Assembly: GCA_029964075.1 (NCBI GenBank)
Contig: CM057138.1
Location: 5,698,932 to 5,762,931 of the forward strand
Length of the DNA: 64,000 nucleotides
DNA from: Patiria pectinifera
Lineage: Eukaryota; Echinodermata; Asteroidea; Valvatida; Asterinidae
Reading direction: 5' to 3'
Shown piece by piece: positions 43,858-55,434 of this stretch (position 1 is its first letter; every line of letters begins with the position of its first letter). Both the position numbers and the translations under genes were made by a program. A model generated the notes under the pieces. That model was not told the origin of the DNA. It saw only the letters and a program-made list of their open reading frames with translations, and did not search any database.

Positions 43858-44380
43858 TTAACACTGGGACATGGTCTGGCGATAGTACAGGGTCCAAGCC
43901 GCATGGCTGCCATCGCGTGACATCATTGAAACGACTTAACAAAAAACATCATATGTCACCCTCAAAACGGCCACAAAATTAGTAGATACACCACCCGAGG
44001 TGCAAATAAATTTTGAGGTTTAAGATGGTGATAAAAATGTTAACTTACCTGTACAATCTGGATGAAAAGTGAAATTTATCATTTATCGACGAGGGTTTAT
44101 TCGCTCGATCGCGAATACCGTGCGGACGCCGTTATGAAAATGGCGTCTGCGCATTATTTGCGACAGACCCTCGCCGATAAGCGGTAAATTTCCCTTTTTA
44201 TGATTAGTAAACCTTTAATCTTAATCTCGATTTGTACTTGTACCTCAGGTGGCATATCTAGTAATTTTAGGCCATTTTGAAGGTGAAATCTGATGTTTTT
44301 GTTGGGTCGTTTTATTGTGTCACGCGATGACGGCCATGCAGCTTTGACCCTACTATTGCCAGACCATGTCCCAATGTTAA
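43858..44380. mobile_element. TTAA-flanked foldback element, CACTGGGACATGG ends
   Basis: TTAA-CACTGGGACATGGTCTGG at the left and CCAGACCATGTCCCAATG-TTAA at the right. Pairing continues over tens of bases (GATAGTA-AGGGTC; CATGGC; CATCGCGTGACA). The centre has its own inverted pair GACGCCGTTATGAAAATGGC-GTC. It is 523 bp and non-coding. Confidence 0.85.
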
Positions 44381-47108
44381 AATAAGGCAACAAGTAGGGT
44401 CCAAGTTACTCGGACTAGCAATGGTTTAAGGAATTTCCATAAACTGTTGGAAAAATGTAATTTGTTCATTATGAGGGTTCCTTTAGCTTGCAGTCTACAA
44501 AATGTATATCATTGCCTCCAAGTTGCCAGCGAAATTTACCTTTCTGACTTGGCCCTTATTTTCATACTGTTGTAAAAAGTTTTGGGGCTTCTGAAAATCA
44601 ATTCACACAAAAATCTCCAGATTTTTTTTTTCACTTATCAATGCACAACAGAGGGCAGCAGACATCTTTATAACGGTCTCAAAACCTTCCTCCACATTTT
44701 TGCTACTCAAAACCAACAGAGGGCAGCATACGATGTGCTCATGTTGAGAAGGGCAGGGGATTGACCTCAAAACTTTTTAGTAGGAGGGCAGCAGACAGCT
44801 TTATCAACGGAGGTCTCAACTTTTCAGATCCTTGCAGCTTCAAGTCAATAGAGGGCAGCATAGACTAACATGTAATATACACAGAGTGGAAAGGAATTTT
44901 GGCCAGCACAGGGCATATTAGAAGGGACCTTTTTCAAACAAAAACACATTATTGTACTCAATTAAAGATGCACTCTTAGAGCTCTCTGTCATACTATTTT
45001 TTTTCTCTCGTAACAAATTTTCAACCTGTAAAATTGTTACGTTTATCTTAGTGTGAAATTTGGGTTTTTTGTCACAAAACAAAATCTCTATTTTCCCTTC
45101 TATTTTGGGCGCAACAAACCTATGCAAATCAGTTCTGCTCATTGTGGCCCCATGATGAATTCAATACCGGCAGACAGGACCACATCTGATACCGTGCACG
45201 AGTAGTACCCCCTCAACGGTTGCAAAAGGGAGAGTTGGGGGAGACCACGGGAAGGGACACCGATACATTATCGACAGTGCCCGACATTCACAACATACAT
45301 GTAACAATTTGTGCGCATCCAGAAAAAAAGTTACATGTACACGCACATACACTTCACGCTATATCCAACTGCACCAGTACGCAGTGTGTCTAAGCTTCCA
45401 ATTGGGGAATTCAAAAGTCGTCACAAAGCATCATCTACACGTTTACTGTTCATGTGAGGAATCCACAGTGTGAAAAGGCCCAGAAGATTTTACCATAGTT
45501 ATGTTATCACAGTATCTGTGTCACATGCCGAGCGAGTCACGACCCAGTGTGGCTACTTGACACCATTTCTCCACCTCCACTCCCCCAAGCTCCATAGAAT
45601 GCAATGAGATCTATTTTTTTTTGCACTGAAAGATGTTATCACGTACAGGAAGATAGAGATCCATGAAGGACTGGTACCACTCCTCTATATTGGGAAACCC
45701 CAGCTCTAATGCTCATGGAAATTTTGACAATTAGCAGAGAGAAAATGTTCATGTACATTATAAATGTGACTGAGGTTTACAAAAATGTATGTTGTAAATT
45801 AGACTGGTTCCAGGTCTCCTCCATAGCCCTTCCTCTGAATGTAGGAGGCGGGAACCAGTCCATATGCCCATTATTATTATATTTTTGAAGGGGGTGGGGG
45901 AGGGGACACTGAAAAGGAACATGGAGCATGCATACGTGGGCGTGTTCAGGCATTCAAACCATAGACGGATATGCTGGAGAACAAAAGCGAACAACATCAT
46001 CCGCGATTCCCACCATACGGGTGCGTCTGCGATTGGGGTCGTGTACAAAACATACGGGAGTGTTCCTAAAAAAGTTAACAAAAGAGGGACAATAGGACGT
46101 CCACAATTGACGGTGTGAATAAGACTGTGTGAACCGGTACGTGTACACGCAAATGCCCCATTTTTTATAATGTTTAATTTAGTTGTGCTGTTTTTATACA
46201 TGATATCTATCCTGTACGTGTTTGACGGTGTTTGGGGAGTTTTATCTCGACTGGTTGTGATAAGGGGTAGGATAAAGCAAAATTTTGACTGAAACATGCT
46301 GAAAAGTGTACCGGTACCTCCCAGATTTACTTGCTTGCTGAACCAATGGGCCAATACGGGTACATCAGCTCAATGGCACTATAATGACATTCTTTCGAAG
46401 GTCATCACTCTTTAATAATATGGTTCTATTTTCCGGCCAAATAAAGACAATGTAGGGCTTCCCTCCCCCCAAAAAACCCAAACATCACTGACGATCTGTG
46501 GTAAATGAAAAACTCAACAACGCCTCTGTGTAATTTTGTGAGGACCACTGTACATGATACCAAGTTTAAATTTGATGTAACAAGTTATTTTTGAAATATC
46601 ATGCTGAAACCATTTCTAATTGTTTTAACCATTAATGACCTTGACCTTTGACCCACAGGGCCCAAAATCAACGAGATTACAATGCATCAAAAGACCCTGC
46701 AACACACAAAACTTGAAGTTCATAAGTTGTTCTGGAGTTATCCCCAGGAAACCAGTTGCCACTCACAGATTTACACACCCACACATGGAAGTACACGTAC
46801 AAGGCATTAATAGTGTGGCCCTTTGGCTTTGCGGGCATAAAACTGTGGGTGGGAATAAACACCCATGACCTCCAGATGGCTCCAGCCACATTTGTGGCGG
46901 TATTAATGCCCACGGATTGCAATTTACGAGGCCTGAGGCATGTGGTTGTTTGATGTGTTCAAGTACCCCCTGGCACATGGTTCTGTACATGAGTGTACTA
47001 TGATCATGTGTACATATACATGTACATGTGCATGTATTAAAATATCAAACGCTGCAATAAGCTACCGGTATTTGTGAGTAAAATTGAATAAAATATTTTA
47101 CACTGACC
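44381..47108 (-). other. Intron 4 segment
   Basis: No gene. AGAGGGCAGCA-AC repeats four times between 44650 and 44860 with about 60-100 bp spacing. A foldback-like pair (GACTGGTTCCAGGTCTCCTC versus GGAGGCGGGAACCAGTC) sits at 45803-45861. The - strand frame at 45758-46354 is open by chance or repeat-derived and has no family features. Confidence 0.45.
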
Positions 47109-47642
47109 TTAAAGCCATCATTTGCAGCTATCCAAAAAGTAACTGACATACATGTAATAGTGTTGAAAAACATATCCGGTACTTGGTTGAAAGATAGTAA
47201 AGGGACCAAACTCCCTGTGAATTTGTCTTTCTGGCAAACCGTCATTTTGAAGAAATCAAGGAAAGAAGGCCTTTCCAACAGTGCGTCTTTAGACGCGTTA
47301 GTTCGTAGTTTGTTTTTTTTTATTCGCAAGTGTTGACATGAAGCACAGGCGCGCGGTTGCTTTGATTCGTCGGATCAGTGCGCGACATCGCGTAGCTGCA
47401 ATCGGCTCAGTGAGAACGTGTCTTGGACGCTGAATTCAGGCCCAATTCAAAACATGATTCATTCAGCAACTTTTGATTTGAAATTGAGATCCTAGAATGC
47501 TGTTTTTCTCGGAATATACAGCTGAAGCTGAGCTGAAACTTCATCAGGTTAGTTGTTCAGTACCCTTCTTTAGATTTTGAGCACTTTTGTTGCTTCAAAT
47601 GAACAAAATGCACAAATTACAAGTGATGGACTATATCTTTAA
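47109..47642. mobile_element. TTAA-flanked MITE, AAGCC...ATCTTTAA family, copy 2
   Basis: TTAA-AGCCATCATTTGCAGCTA at the left and TGATGGACTATATCT-TTAA at the right. Near-identical long stretches with 9711-10229 include AGCAACTTTTGATTTGAAAT and AGCTGAAACTTCATCAGGTT. Confidence 0.85.
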
Positions 47643-48452
47643 ATTTGAATAAAATCTGGAACACTGACTTAATCCAATGCTTGAACGTTTTAACTTTGCA
47701 TTCTCCCGACCAAAGAGTTACTATATCACGTGATTTGGGGCAAGCCTTCTGCTAGCAACCCCCAGCTCCGGCATGGCCTGGTGTCTTTGTGCCATTCTCA
47801 CCCATTGTGAACAATGTATTGGTGCTGAGCGTCTCTTACGTAACTATGCAAGAGCTTGCCCCGAATCATGTGATTAGCAACAGTGTCTTTGGTCTGGAGA
47901 ATTCAAAATTAAAATGTGCCAAGCATTCTGAGCAAGTCAGTGTACCAGATTTTTTCAAATTTAAATCCCAAAGGGTAATCATGTACTGGTAGGTCACTGA
48001 TTGCAAATGGCTTATTAGGAATATTGTAGCAAGAAATATGTACAAGTGCACTGTGTGTCCCCAAAAAAGTGTCCGCCTGACTATTTTTGATATACCGGTA
48101 ACTACAAAACCATGAAGTCAATTTTGAAAATGTTTGAATCTGGTGATACTCCTTATCCTTGGCCTGAATCCCTGTGAGTTTTATTTAATTTCAGTCACGC
48201 ATCACTGCGCAATTGTCAATTGATCACCACAACAGTTTTGGGCACTGTGACTAAGTCCGTTGCTTTAATGAAGTTCTGTGCTGGGTTATGTAAGCTGTGT
48301 AAAATCCTTCATGTTGTGAAAAAGGGCTGCGGTTGGGATTGGAATCATTTGCCTGGCTGTCAGTCATCATGGCAAGACCTTGGTTTGATGCTCAAGGGCA
48401 AATGATTCCAATCACAAACCACATCAGTTTCCTTGGTATGAAACGACTGCAC

Positions 48453-49097
48453 CCAATTTCACGAAGCTCATCGTAACTTACGATGCATCGCAGCACTGCG
48501 ACGTGTCGTATCCCTACGATGCGTTGCAGCTGCGACACGTCCTGCGATCCATTTCACAAAACACGTCGTAAGTGTGACGCATTGTATGTCTAGCACAATA
48601 TGGTGACTGTTGCATGTTTTTATTCAGTATACAGTAAATAGTCATCTGACAGTCAAGACACAGTCGTCCGATCTCCGCTCCAAAAGTTTTCAAAACGTGA
48701 AACAAAATGGCAAACGTGTGACGCAGTTTTCACGGAAAAAAAGCCCACAGTGGACTGATAGCTACTTTGGTATTTTAAACTGCAATATTCCAGGCTAATT
48801 CACAATTATTCAATGCATTTTCCTTTTGCAACTTAACACACATCGTCTCGGTATTATAGTCTCATTTATGTAATTTTTATGGCATAAAACTGGCTAAGAA
48901 AAGGACGCTTCTTATTTTGCGATGACCATCAGTCACGCCGTAACTTGCGACGTGTTTTAAGCCGTTGTCAAGGAACATACGATGCGTTCAACACATCGCA
49001 AGTTTGGTGAAATGGATCGTACAACGCATCGCGAGTTGCTACGTGTTACACGTCGTAACTCCGGTTGCGACGTGTCGTAGCTTTTCGTGAAATCAGG
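48453..49097. mobile_element. MITE with CAATTTCACGAAGCT... ends, CGACGTG-rich
   Basis: CAATTTCACGAAGCTCATCG at the left is mirrored imperfectly by CGTAGCTTTTCGTGAAAT at the right. Both ends carry repeated GATGCATCG/GCGACGTGTCG motifs, and the middle 250 bp is AT-rich. It belongs to the broad CAATTTCAC-ended class also seen at 30922. Confidence 0.7.
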
Positions 49098-49133
49098 TCC
49101 TGATAATATTTCTATTCTCCTTGGAATGCTGGA

Positions 49134-49320
49134 TGGGATGCTAGTCCATTGCAGGTTACTCCTCAGCTAATGCCGGTACCTATTTATACTCCTGGGTGGA
49201 CAGAGGCAAGTGGGATAAAGTGGCTTGCCCGAGGACACAACAATATGACCAGCAGCTGGATTCGAACCCCTGACCCTCTGATCCTGAGCCACAAACACCT
49301 AACCACTAGGCCACACTCCC
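49134..49320. repeat. Dispersed repeat with TGGCTTGCCC-AGGACACAACA, copy 2
   Basis: Direct relative of 20455-20720. The right end reads on the - strand TGGCCTAGTGGTTAGGTGTT and CAGGGGTTCGAATCC, A- and B-box-like, so a tRNA-derived SINE is likely. It ends about 50 bases from laminin exon 4. Confidence 0.65.
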
Positions 49321-49371
49321 CCTCTCAGAAGGACTAGGGTTATATTGAACTGGTTCACTTTGTCTGCTTAC

Positions 49372-49550
49372 CTTGGCACTCGTTGACATCATCTGACGTG
49401 GCCGGCCTCCATGGCTGGTCGTTGTAGAACGGCAAGCACTCGTTGCAGTCCACACCTGCGGTGAAGTGCTCGCAGCGGCACACCAATCGCCTTGAGTTGT
49501 CGATTCCTGTGCTGTTGATGCATTCACTGGCATGACCGTTGCATTTGCAT
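49372..49550 (-). CDS. LAMC1: Laminin gamma exon 4: LE1
   Basis: After ATCTGCAATAG it encodes [59 protein letters not shown], then GTAAGC. It matches vertebrate [20 protein letters not shown] and CLPFFNDRPWRRAT. Starts in phase 2 and ends in phase 1 with CAA-G. Confidence 0.97.
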
Positions 49551-50814
49551 CTATTGCAGATTGACCACAAAAATCATTGTTCTAAGCAATTATTAATTGT
49601 GATACATGTATATGTACATACGTGTACATCAGTAAATAAAGTTTTTTTTCTCCAACGATCATACTTACATGTTTTATATCCTTTTTATCCCATTCCATTT
49701 GGGTCCCTAGATCCAGACATGAAATAAATTAAGTGGAAGGGTGAAAACTTTACTTGGACCACTCTTACCCATGATGTTACCAACTTCAAAGCCTACTCAA
49801 TGCTTAACCCAGATTCAGCATGTCCGGGTGACAGTGGCCCAAATAAAAATGTACACCCTGTCACTTAATAATTGACTGTATTTCTGGATCCAGGGACCCA
49901 AATGGAATGGGGTAAAAAGGTGTGGATTGAGAAATAGCCAGGCTTTAATGTAACATATAGTTTCATTGAAGAACAAAACAATAGAAACAATTTAATTAGT
50001 TTTCTGAATGTTGCACTTTTTTGGCACACTCTGTAGTAAGGTGCAAAATTTCATCGGTTAAGAACTGTTCACAAGACGTACTGCAAAGTTCAAGACACGT
50101 GACCACCTTATGGATTCTGCGGAGTACATCACTTCTTGTTATAATATGTACCATAGGAGATTGTGAGATTGTGTAAATTCATTGCTTGAGAGCTGTTCAA
50201 GTGACGTACTGCATTGGTTCATGTATAACGACCTGATGGCCAATGCAGAGTACATCACCTCATGTAAGGCCCACTCAGATACATCATCTTGATCATCTTC
50301 CAAAAGTTGTGAACATGTGCGTCCCTGCTGCTTTGTACAACACAGTTCAAATAGAGCCTCGACAAATTGTAAGTTCTATACCCGGGCCGCGCGCGAATCC
50401 GCAGTTCTGCGGATCCAAAAACGAGTCAACGCAGATTCGCATATTATCAAAGACCGAATTAATTTATCATCAAAGAAAGGCCAAATTTATTGCTCAGTTC
50501 CACAAGCATGCAGTATGCACTGCGCGGGCTACAATGCGGTTGGGTACACCGCACATGCTCCACACACTATAGAAATGGCCCAAACACACAGTAATAAAAT
50601 GGTAGAACGACATCCCCAAAAGTTTGTCAACTCTTCAAACTTTTCAATGGTTTTGACTGAAAGGGTATTCTTCGGCTCGGGCCACTGTCAGCGGCAAGGC
50701 TGTTGTCCAGTTTTAAAATCTGGTCAATCACACTTTCAACTCCTTATTTACATGTGTACCGGTACATAACTGTTTATCAGACTACTATACCCTTCATTGT
50801 ATGTGTTGACTCAC
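49551..50814 (-). other. Laminin intron 3
   Basis: No gene. Two stretches resemble each other in inverted orientation: CCATTTGGGTCCCTAGATCC at 49696, and GGATCCAGGGACCCAAATGG at 49886. They bound about 210 bp and suggest a small foldback element (about 49680-49920, with TTTTTATCCC / GGGGTAAAAAGG outside). Confidence 0.6.
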
Positions 50815-50945
50815 CTGCCCCCAATTGAGAAGTCTGAGACGGCGTAGTAGTAGGACCGGAGCACGTCTGGTACCTGGAAGACCTCATCACCAAACGTGTT
50901 CAGTCTGGTCAGCATGACCAGGATGTCGGTTGCGGTTACCCATTC
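50815..50945 (-). CDS. LAMC1: Laminin gamma exon 3: end of the LN domain
   Basis: After TCTACTATAG it encodes [40 protein letters not shown] and IGG, then GTGAGT. It is almost colinear with vertebrate [20 protein letters not shown] and LKSYYYAISDFAVGG. The LN domain drives laminin network polymerisation. Phase 0 at the start, phase 2 at the end. Confidence 0.97.
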
Positions 50946-51429
50946 CTATAGTAGACAAACAAATCAGCCAAGTCAGAATCCAATCTAATCCAACAGCCTT
51001 GAGCCTTGGATTGTGTGTTTAAGGGTGGTCAAAGCTTGTATTTATTTAGAAGGAATTTCCTTTTGTTCTTAATAAAACTGAAATTATGATGTGGCAATTC
51101 TAATATTTTTTTTTATTTTTTTTATTTGGCCAGTTAAGTACCGGTAGATCTTAACCCAAGTTATTTAAAAAAAAATAACCTCACCACACTCATAAGTTCA
51201 CATCAGTATTTTCATAGCATTATTTTAGGAAATTCTCTCTAAATTTCCATGCCTCATACATATTCATGAGCAAGAGCTAAAATATTAAAAGTCAAGTGAT
51301 CACCACGACAATTGTTTATGCTACAAATCAGCGCACAATTGAAGATATCATGCAGCGAGGCAAAACTGGTTCGCAAGTGACTTTTGCACAGGTTGACCGG
51401 CAGCAAAATTTCTTTTCATTGCACATTAA

Positions 51430-51618
51430 TTAACCCTACCCTCCCCCAACCCATCAAACTCCAACAGCATGTTTTGTTGGAATCTGTCAGGATGGGTACA
51501 GTACCTTTAAACTGACAGTCTTTTACATTGGGTTGGCGCACCTCCAGAATCAAAGTCACAAACATGTGTGTGCAGTTTCCCATATGGTGTTGGAATTTGC
51601 CAGGATGGGTATGGTTAA
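51430..51618. mobile_element. Short TTAA-flanked MITE, CCCTACCC...GGTATGG
   Basis: TTAA-CCCTACCCTCCCCCAACC at the left and GCCAGGATGGGTATGG-TTAA at the right. GTTGGAATCTGTCAGGATGG and GTTGGAATTTGCCAGGATGG repeat inside. It is 189 bp. Confidence 0.65.
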
Positions 51619-52055
51619 TAGTAAATTATGCTAGGGAGTTACGTTTTTTTTTTAATCCCCCTGCTGTTTAAAAGGTCACCAACAGTCAAAGTTTCCTTCC
51701 ACTTCCCCTGCTTTACTTTTAACACACCAATGGTCACTTGACCGATTTTGACCCAAGTGACAGCATGGCTCAGAAGGCATGTTTGCATAGGAGGGTTTAA
51801 TGAATAATTGTGAAACTACATGTTATCCTAGTGGTGGGCACAGGTGAACATTCAGAAACAAGTTTGTCAACTTCCAATGCCTCCGGGAACTCATATTTCG
51901 AATATCTACCCTAAAGCCATGTTATATCTGTAATATTCTCAATTCACAAATCCATAACGGCTGTTAGAGACCTCTTGCAAAGAGCGCCCTCACTGTCAGA
52001 TTCTGATATTTAGAATTCAATGACAATGAGTCCCTACTTTCACTCAAGCGCTAAC

Positions 52056-52357
52056 CTGTAACACTTCACTGTCATCAAAGCTGAAAGCACTAGGCCTGCC
52101 TTCGAGGGTACCAAAGGCTATGTTGCCACCGGTCAGTGGGGAGATGTCGCTGAAGTCGTCCGTGCACAGCGCTCTGGTCTCGTCACTGGGCGGGGCAAAG
52201 TTAGACCGGGGAACCTTGTAGGTTGCCTCACAGGAACCGCTGTAGTACTGGTAGGGGATCCACGGACCGTCGTGGGTCGTGCGCTTGTAGATGGCGAAGC
52301 TTTCCGGCCGCGCTGAGTAAAACTTGAGCCGGATGTAGGTGATGGAAAACGCTTTGC
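52056..52357 (-). CDS. LAMC1: Laminin gamma exon 2: central LN domain
   Basis: The most upstream laminin exon in the window. After CCTCGTAG it encodes KAFSITYIRLKFYSARPESF, AIYKRTTHDGPWIPYQYYSG, then ALCTDDFSDISPLTGGNVAF and GTLEGRPSAFSFDDSEVLQ, followed by GTTAGC. It matches vertebrate KAFDITYVRLKFHTSRPESF and LCTDEFSDISPLTGGNVAF. It starts two bases into a Gly codon, so at least one more coding exon lies upstream, outside the window. Confidence 0.97.
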
Positions 52358-52684
52358 CTACGAGGGAAAAGACAATGAATAAAAAAAAAACAGTTAAATT
52401 TCAAGAATTTTTGTTTTAGCTTGTTTTTTCTTTTACCAGTGTTTGGAATCCTCTTTTTTTTAAAATATCGTTTTAGTTTTGATGTGTTTTTGTTTTGTTG
52501 TTGTTGTTGTTGGTTTTTGTTGTTGTATCTTTACAACAATACTTGGCCAAGTGCGTTACACTTTCTGGCACCAATTTCTTAAATTTGAAATTACTTAACA
52601 AAATGCCAGAAACTATTCAAATGAATAGTTTCATTGAGATACCCGCTGCTACATCTGATTCGAACCAGCCAACCGATCACGCAA

Positions 52685-52752
52685 GCTGGGCGGTCGAGTG
52701 GTAAGATGTCTGCACTAGAAAGCAGGAGGTCGTGGGTTCGAGTCCCACCCGA
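52685..52752 (+). repeat. tRNA-Ser-like SINE head
   Basis: GGGCGGTCGAGTGGTAAGAT (A-box), an anticodon arm CTGC-ACTAGAAA-GCAG whose loop would carry AGA (Ser), and a perfect T arm GTGGGTTCGAGTCCCAC. The variable arm is too short for a functional tRNA-Ser. A non-tRNA body follows (CACTCGGGAGGTAACACACC), as in a SINE. Confidence 0.75.
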
Positions 52753-53388
52753 GTGATTTTCTCCAACTTTCACTCGGGAGGTAACACACCGAGTATACTG
52801 AGTTTATAAGTCGGTGAAGGGCAAAAACCTTATATTAAATATGACAGAAATTGTACAAAATTATGTGTTCTCATCTAACAAACATGTTTTGAAGAAAGTA
52901 ATACCAGTCCAGGGAAAAGATAAACAACACCAAAAAGAGAAACAAAAGAGTAAAGTTTCGGGTTAGGTACAAATTGCAAAATCTGTCTGGAATACAAGGT
53001 GCAAAATTGTATCTGAACCTTCAGGGGTTTTGGATCACCTTTCACAGCAATTATGGTTTAGCCTTCAGAATTGAGCATGTCACAACTGTTATCAGGAAAC
53101 TTGATGAAATCAGATGGCTTGTCTTACAGTTTGCAGGCCATGGTTTAATCTTGAAGCCTTTAAAGGTAACATTATTTAAATGTACATTTGTAAATTTATC
53201 ATATTTTCACAACAGAAATTTTTGTCAATATCAACTTGTTTTAATCAATTTTTTTTGCTTTAAAATAATACTGTGGTCAATCAGTTTGTAGAACATGTAG
53301 AATAAGAAAGAAGAAAAATGTACAGCAAGTCCTTTTACTGTACATTTTCAGTTCGATAAGCAGCTTCACCATTTTTTTCACCCAAAGG

Positions 53389-53937
53389 TTAAAAGGCACA
53401 AAAAGAGTTTGCAAGTTCCATCAAAAAACAAAACTATCAACTTATTATCAAATACAATGTACTGTTAGTGAATGAGTCTAAAGCATCCAGTCAAATCATG
53501 GCACCTGATGTGTGCTGTCATTTTCAAGAACGGTGGGAATTTTGAATCAATTTCCAACGATAGTCAGCTGACCATCGTTGGAAAAAACTGGCTTTTTCAA
53601 ATAGTGCCCCCCCCCCCCTTAATTTAGCAAATTCAGTTAGTGTAAATGTTGTTTGCAATTAGTTACACATCCGTAAATGGGTCCAAGGCAGCTAGACTGG
53701 TTCCCCAACCTTACAATTCCCAATGTCTATAAATTGCTCCGTATCATCTGAAGTGATGTCAGGGAACCAGACTATAAGAACAGCATTTTTTTTCTTGGTT
53801 TTTCCAGCATCGATGAACACAAAACTTTGAACAGGTCAGTGTAACAATATTTGCTATGAAATACTAACACCCATATCCATCCATTTCTGAAAACTACAGC
53901 AAAAGCAAATGATGATACACGTATGTATTCCCTTTAA
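53389..53937. mobile_element. AGGGAATGTACA-family MITE, copy 5 (reversed)
   Basis: TTAAAAGGCACAAAAAGAGTTTGCA at the left and AAATGATGATACACGTATGT-ATTCCCT-TTAA at the right. AGTCTAAAGCATCC and GGCACCTG match the complement of 40085-40609. It is more diverged, with a C-run near 53608. Confidence 0.75.
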
Positions 53938-54532
53938 CTAATCTGATCAAGAGAGTGCAATGCCCTGAACTCAAAAAGTAAACTAAACTCAGATAAGGTA
54001 CGGCTACAAAATACTGTAAACAGAAATGACAACCCAACATTTGTAAATAGATACACAAAAAGTATGTACATCTACAAAATGTACTTTATTTTTTATAATG
54101 CCGAACCCCATTTCTGTAGTAAAATACAAATCTGTGATCTGTACATTTGTACATGGATTCCCAGCCTTTTTCTTTTGACAGTGAAGAATGCCCAGGCTGA
54201 ATGGACTGACAGACATGAGGCACCGCACACTTGAACCCCTGACCCCATATGTCACCACAGGCAGTGAACCACAGGAACCAGACACAACCAAGTACAGCGC
54301 CCTATTTGTCCTGTGTGGACCCAACTGGTCTGCTAAAAGGTTGTAGCTCAGTACACAGCCCATGCAGCTGTCATCCGTTCACATGCCCTTCCTTTAATTT
54401 GTTCTCATACATTTAAAAAAAAACTAAAATAAAAGCCACATCCATGAAGTTGGAAGTGAAGTTGTATTGTAACATCTGTAATTGTAGGCAGTTTCAGAAA
54501 CTGGCCTCCAGAGCTACTCTATGTCTATTGTC

Positions 54533-55186
54533 TATGGCACGCCAAAGTGGAATTTATTCAACCCTGCACGGCAACTGCCAACATTATAAAATACATCACA
54601 ACTTTTTTGAAAAATATGTCAACATTGTAAACAATATGTCAACATTTCAAAAACGTATGTCAACATTTCAAAAATATATGTCAACATTTTAAATAATATA
54701 TGTCAACATTTCAAAAACTTATGTCAACATTTAAAAAATATATGTCAACATTTAAAAAAAAATGTCAACATTTAAAAAAAAAGTCAACATTTAAAAAATA
54801 AATTATGTCAATTAACATTTTTAAAAATATGTCAACATTGTAAACAATATGTCAACATTTCCAAAACGTATGTCAACATTTCAAAAATATATGTCAACAT
54901 TTCAAAAATATGTCAACATTTCAAAAACGTATGTCAACATTTAAAAAATATATGTCAACATTTTAAAAAATATATGTCAACATTTCAAAAACTTGTGTCA
55001 ACATTTTAAAAATAAATGCCATACGTTTTTGAAATGTTGACATATTGTTTACAATGTTGACATATTTTTTAAAATGTTGACATATTTTTTACAATGTTGA
55101 CATACTTTTCAAAAAAGTTGTGATGTATTTTACAATGTTGGCAGTTGCCGTGCAGGGTTGAATAAATTCCACTTTGGCGTGCCATA
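54533..55186. mobile_element. Foldback element with TATGGCACGCC ends and internal minisatellite
   Basis: TATGGCACGCCAAAGTGGAA and onwards (about 80 bp, to ATCACAACTTTTTTGAAAA) is mirrored at the right end, finishing TTGGCGTGCCATA at 55186. ATTGTC occurs directly outside both ends (54527-54532 and 55187-55192), a candidate 6-bp target duplication. The core is about 20 copies of an ATGTCAACATTTCAAAA-like 18-22-bp unit that turns to the opposite orientation near 55020. Confidence 0.88.
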
Positions 55187-55398
55187 ATTGTCAGCTTGTT
55201 CCCACATAATGGTATTTTGGTGAAGACCTACTGTACATACATGTAGACAATATCCCTAGCCATGAGATTCAGATGCGGCCATATGATGTTCATGAGCACA
55301 TGTACCCAAACTTGTCTAAAATCTTATATGAATGTGGTTTTGGAGTATATTGAAAGATCCTCACTGATGAACATGTAAAATTTAGATGAGTACCCTCC

Positions 55399-55434
55399 GG
55401 TTCTTTTCAGAACCACACATACTCACGAAAGAGA
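55399..55434 (+). promoter_or_regulatory. Histone-mRNA-like 3' hairpin without a histone gene
   Basis: GGTTCTTTTCAGAACC forms a 6-bp stem and 4-base loop of the histone 3'-processing type. It is followed by ACACA and, at 55424-55434, CACGAAAGAGA, similar to the purine-rich downstream element of sea-urchin histone genes. No histone reading frame precedes it. The same hairpin is in the 26.2-kb palindrome, so a repeat family is likelier than a gene end. Confidence 0.35.

Larger units (their letters stand above)
5627..52357 (-). other. LAMC1: Laminin gamma-chain gene (gamma-1 type), all but the 5' end
   Basis: Twenty-seven exons, each with consensus-like GT-AG boundaries and compatible phases, join into one open frame of 1485 residues ending in TAA. 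The domains run LN (C-terminal part), LEa array, L4, LEb array, then a coiled coil with cysteines at both ends. That is the layout of laminin gamma-1, a secreted basement-membrane chain that pairs with alpha and beta chains. With one unseen exon upstream for the signal peptide and LN start, the total would be 28, the number I recall for vertebrate LAMC1. Exon numbers below assume this. Exons are GC-rich relative to the introns, which are full of MITEs. A second first exon at 37754-37850 may give a short isoform. Confidence 0.95.

Noticed and set aside
45758-46354. The longest simple - strand frame in intron 4 (198 codons)
   Set aside because: The composition is that of random AT-rich DNA. Part of it (NCGRPIVP) is a translated repeat also present near 7390-7440. 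No splice context.
52685-52752. A functional tRNA-Ser gene
   Set aside because: The variable arm is too short and the acceptor stem does not pair; followed by a SINE-like body.
54004-54363. A 119-codon - strand frame
   Set aside because: Contains GGGGTTCAAGTG and other SINE-like pieces; no protein features. It is not the missing laminin exon 1.
54606-55100. Regularly spaced repeats resembling a CRISPR array
   Set aside because: The window is eukaryotic, the units are contiguous and degenerate with no unique spacers, and they lie inside a foldback element.
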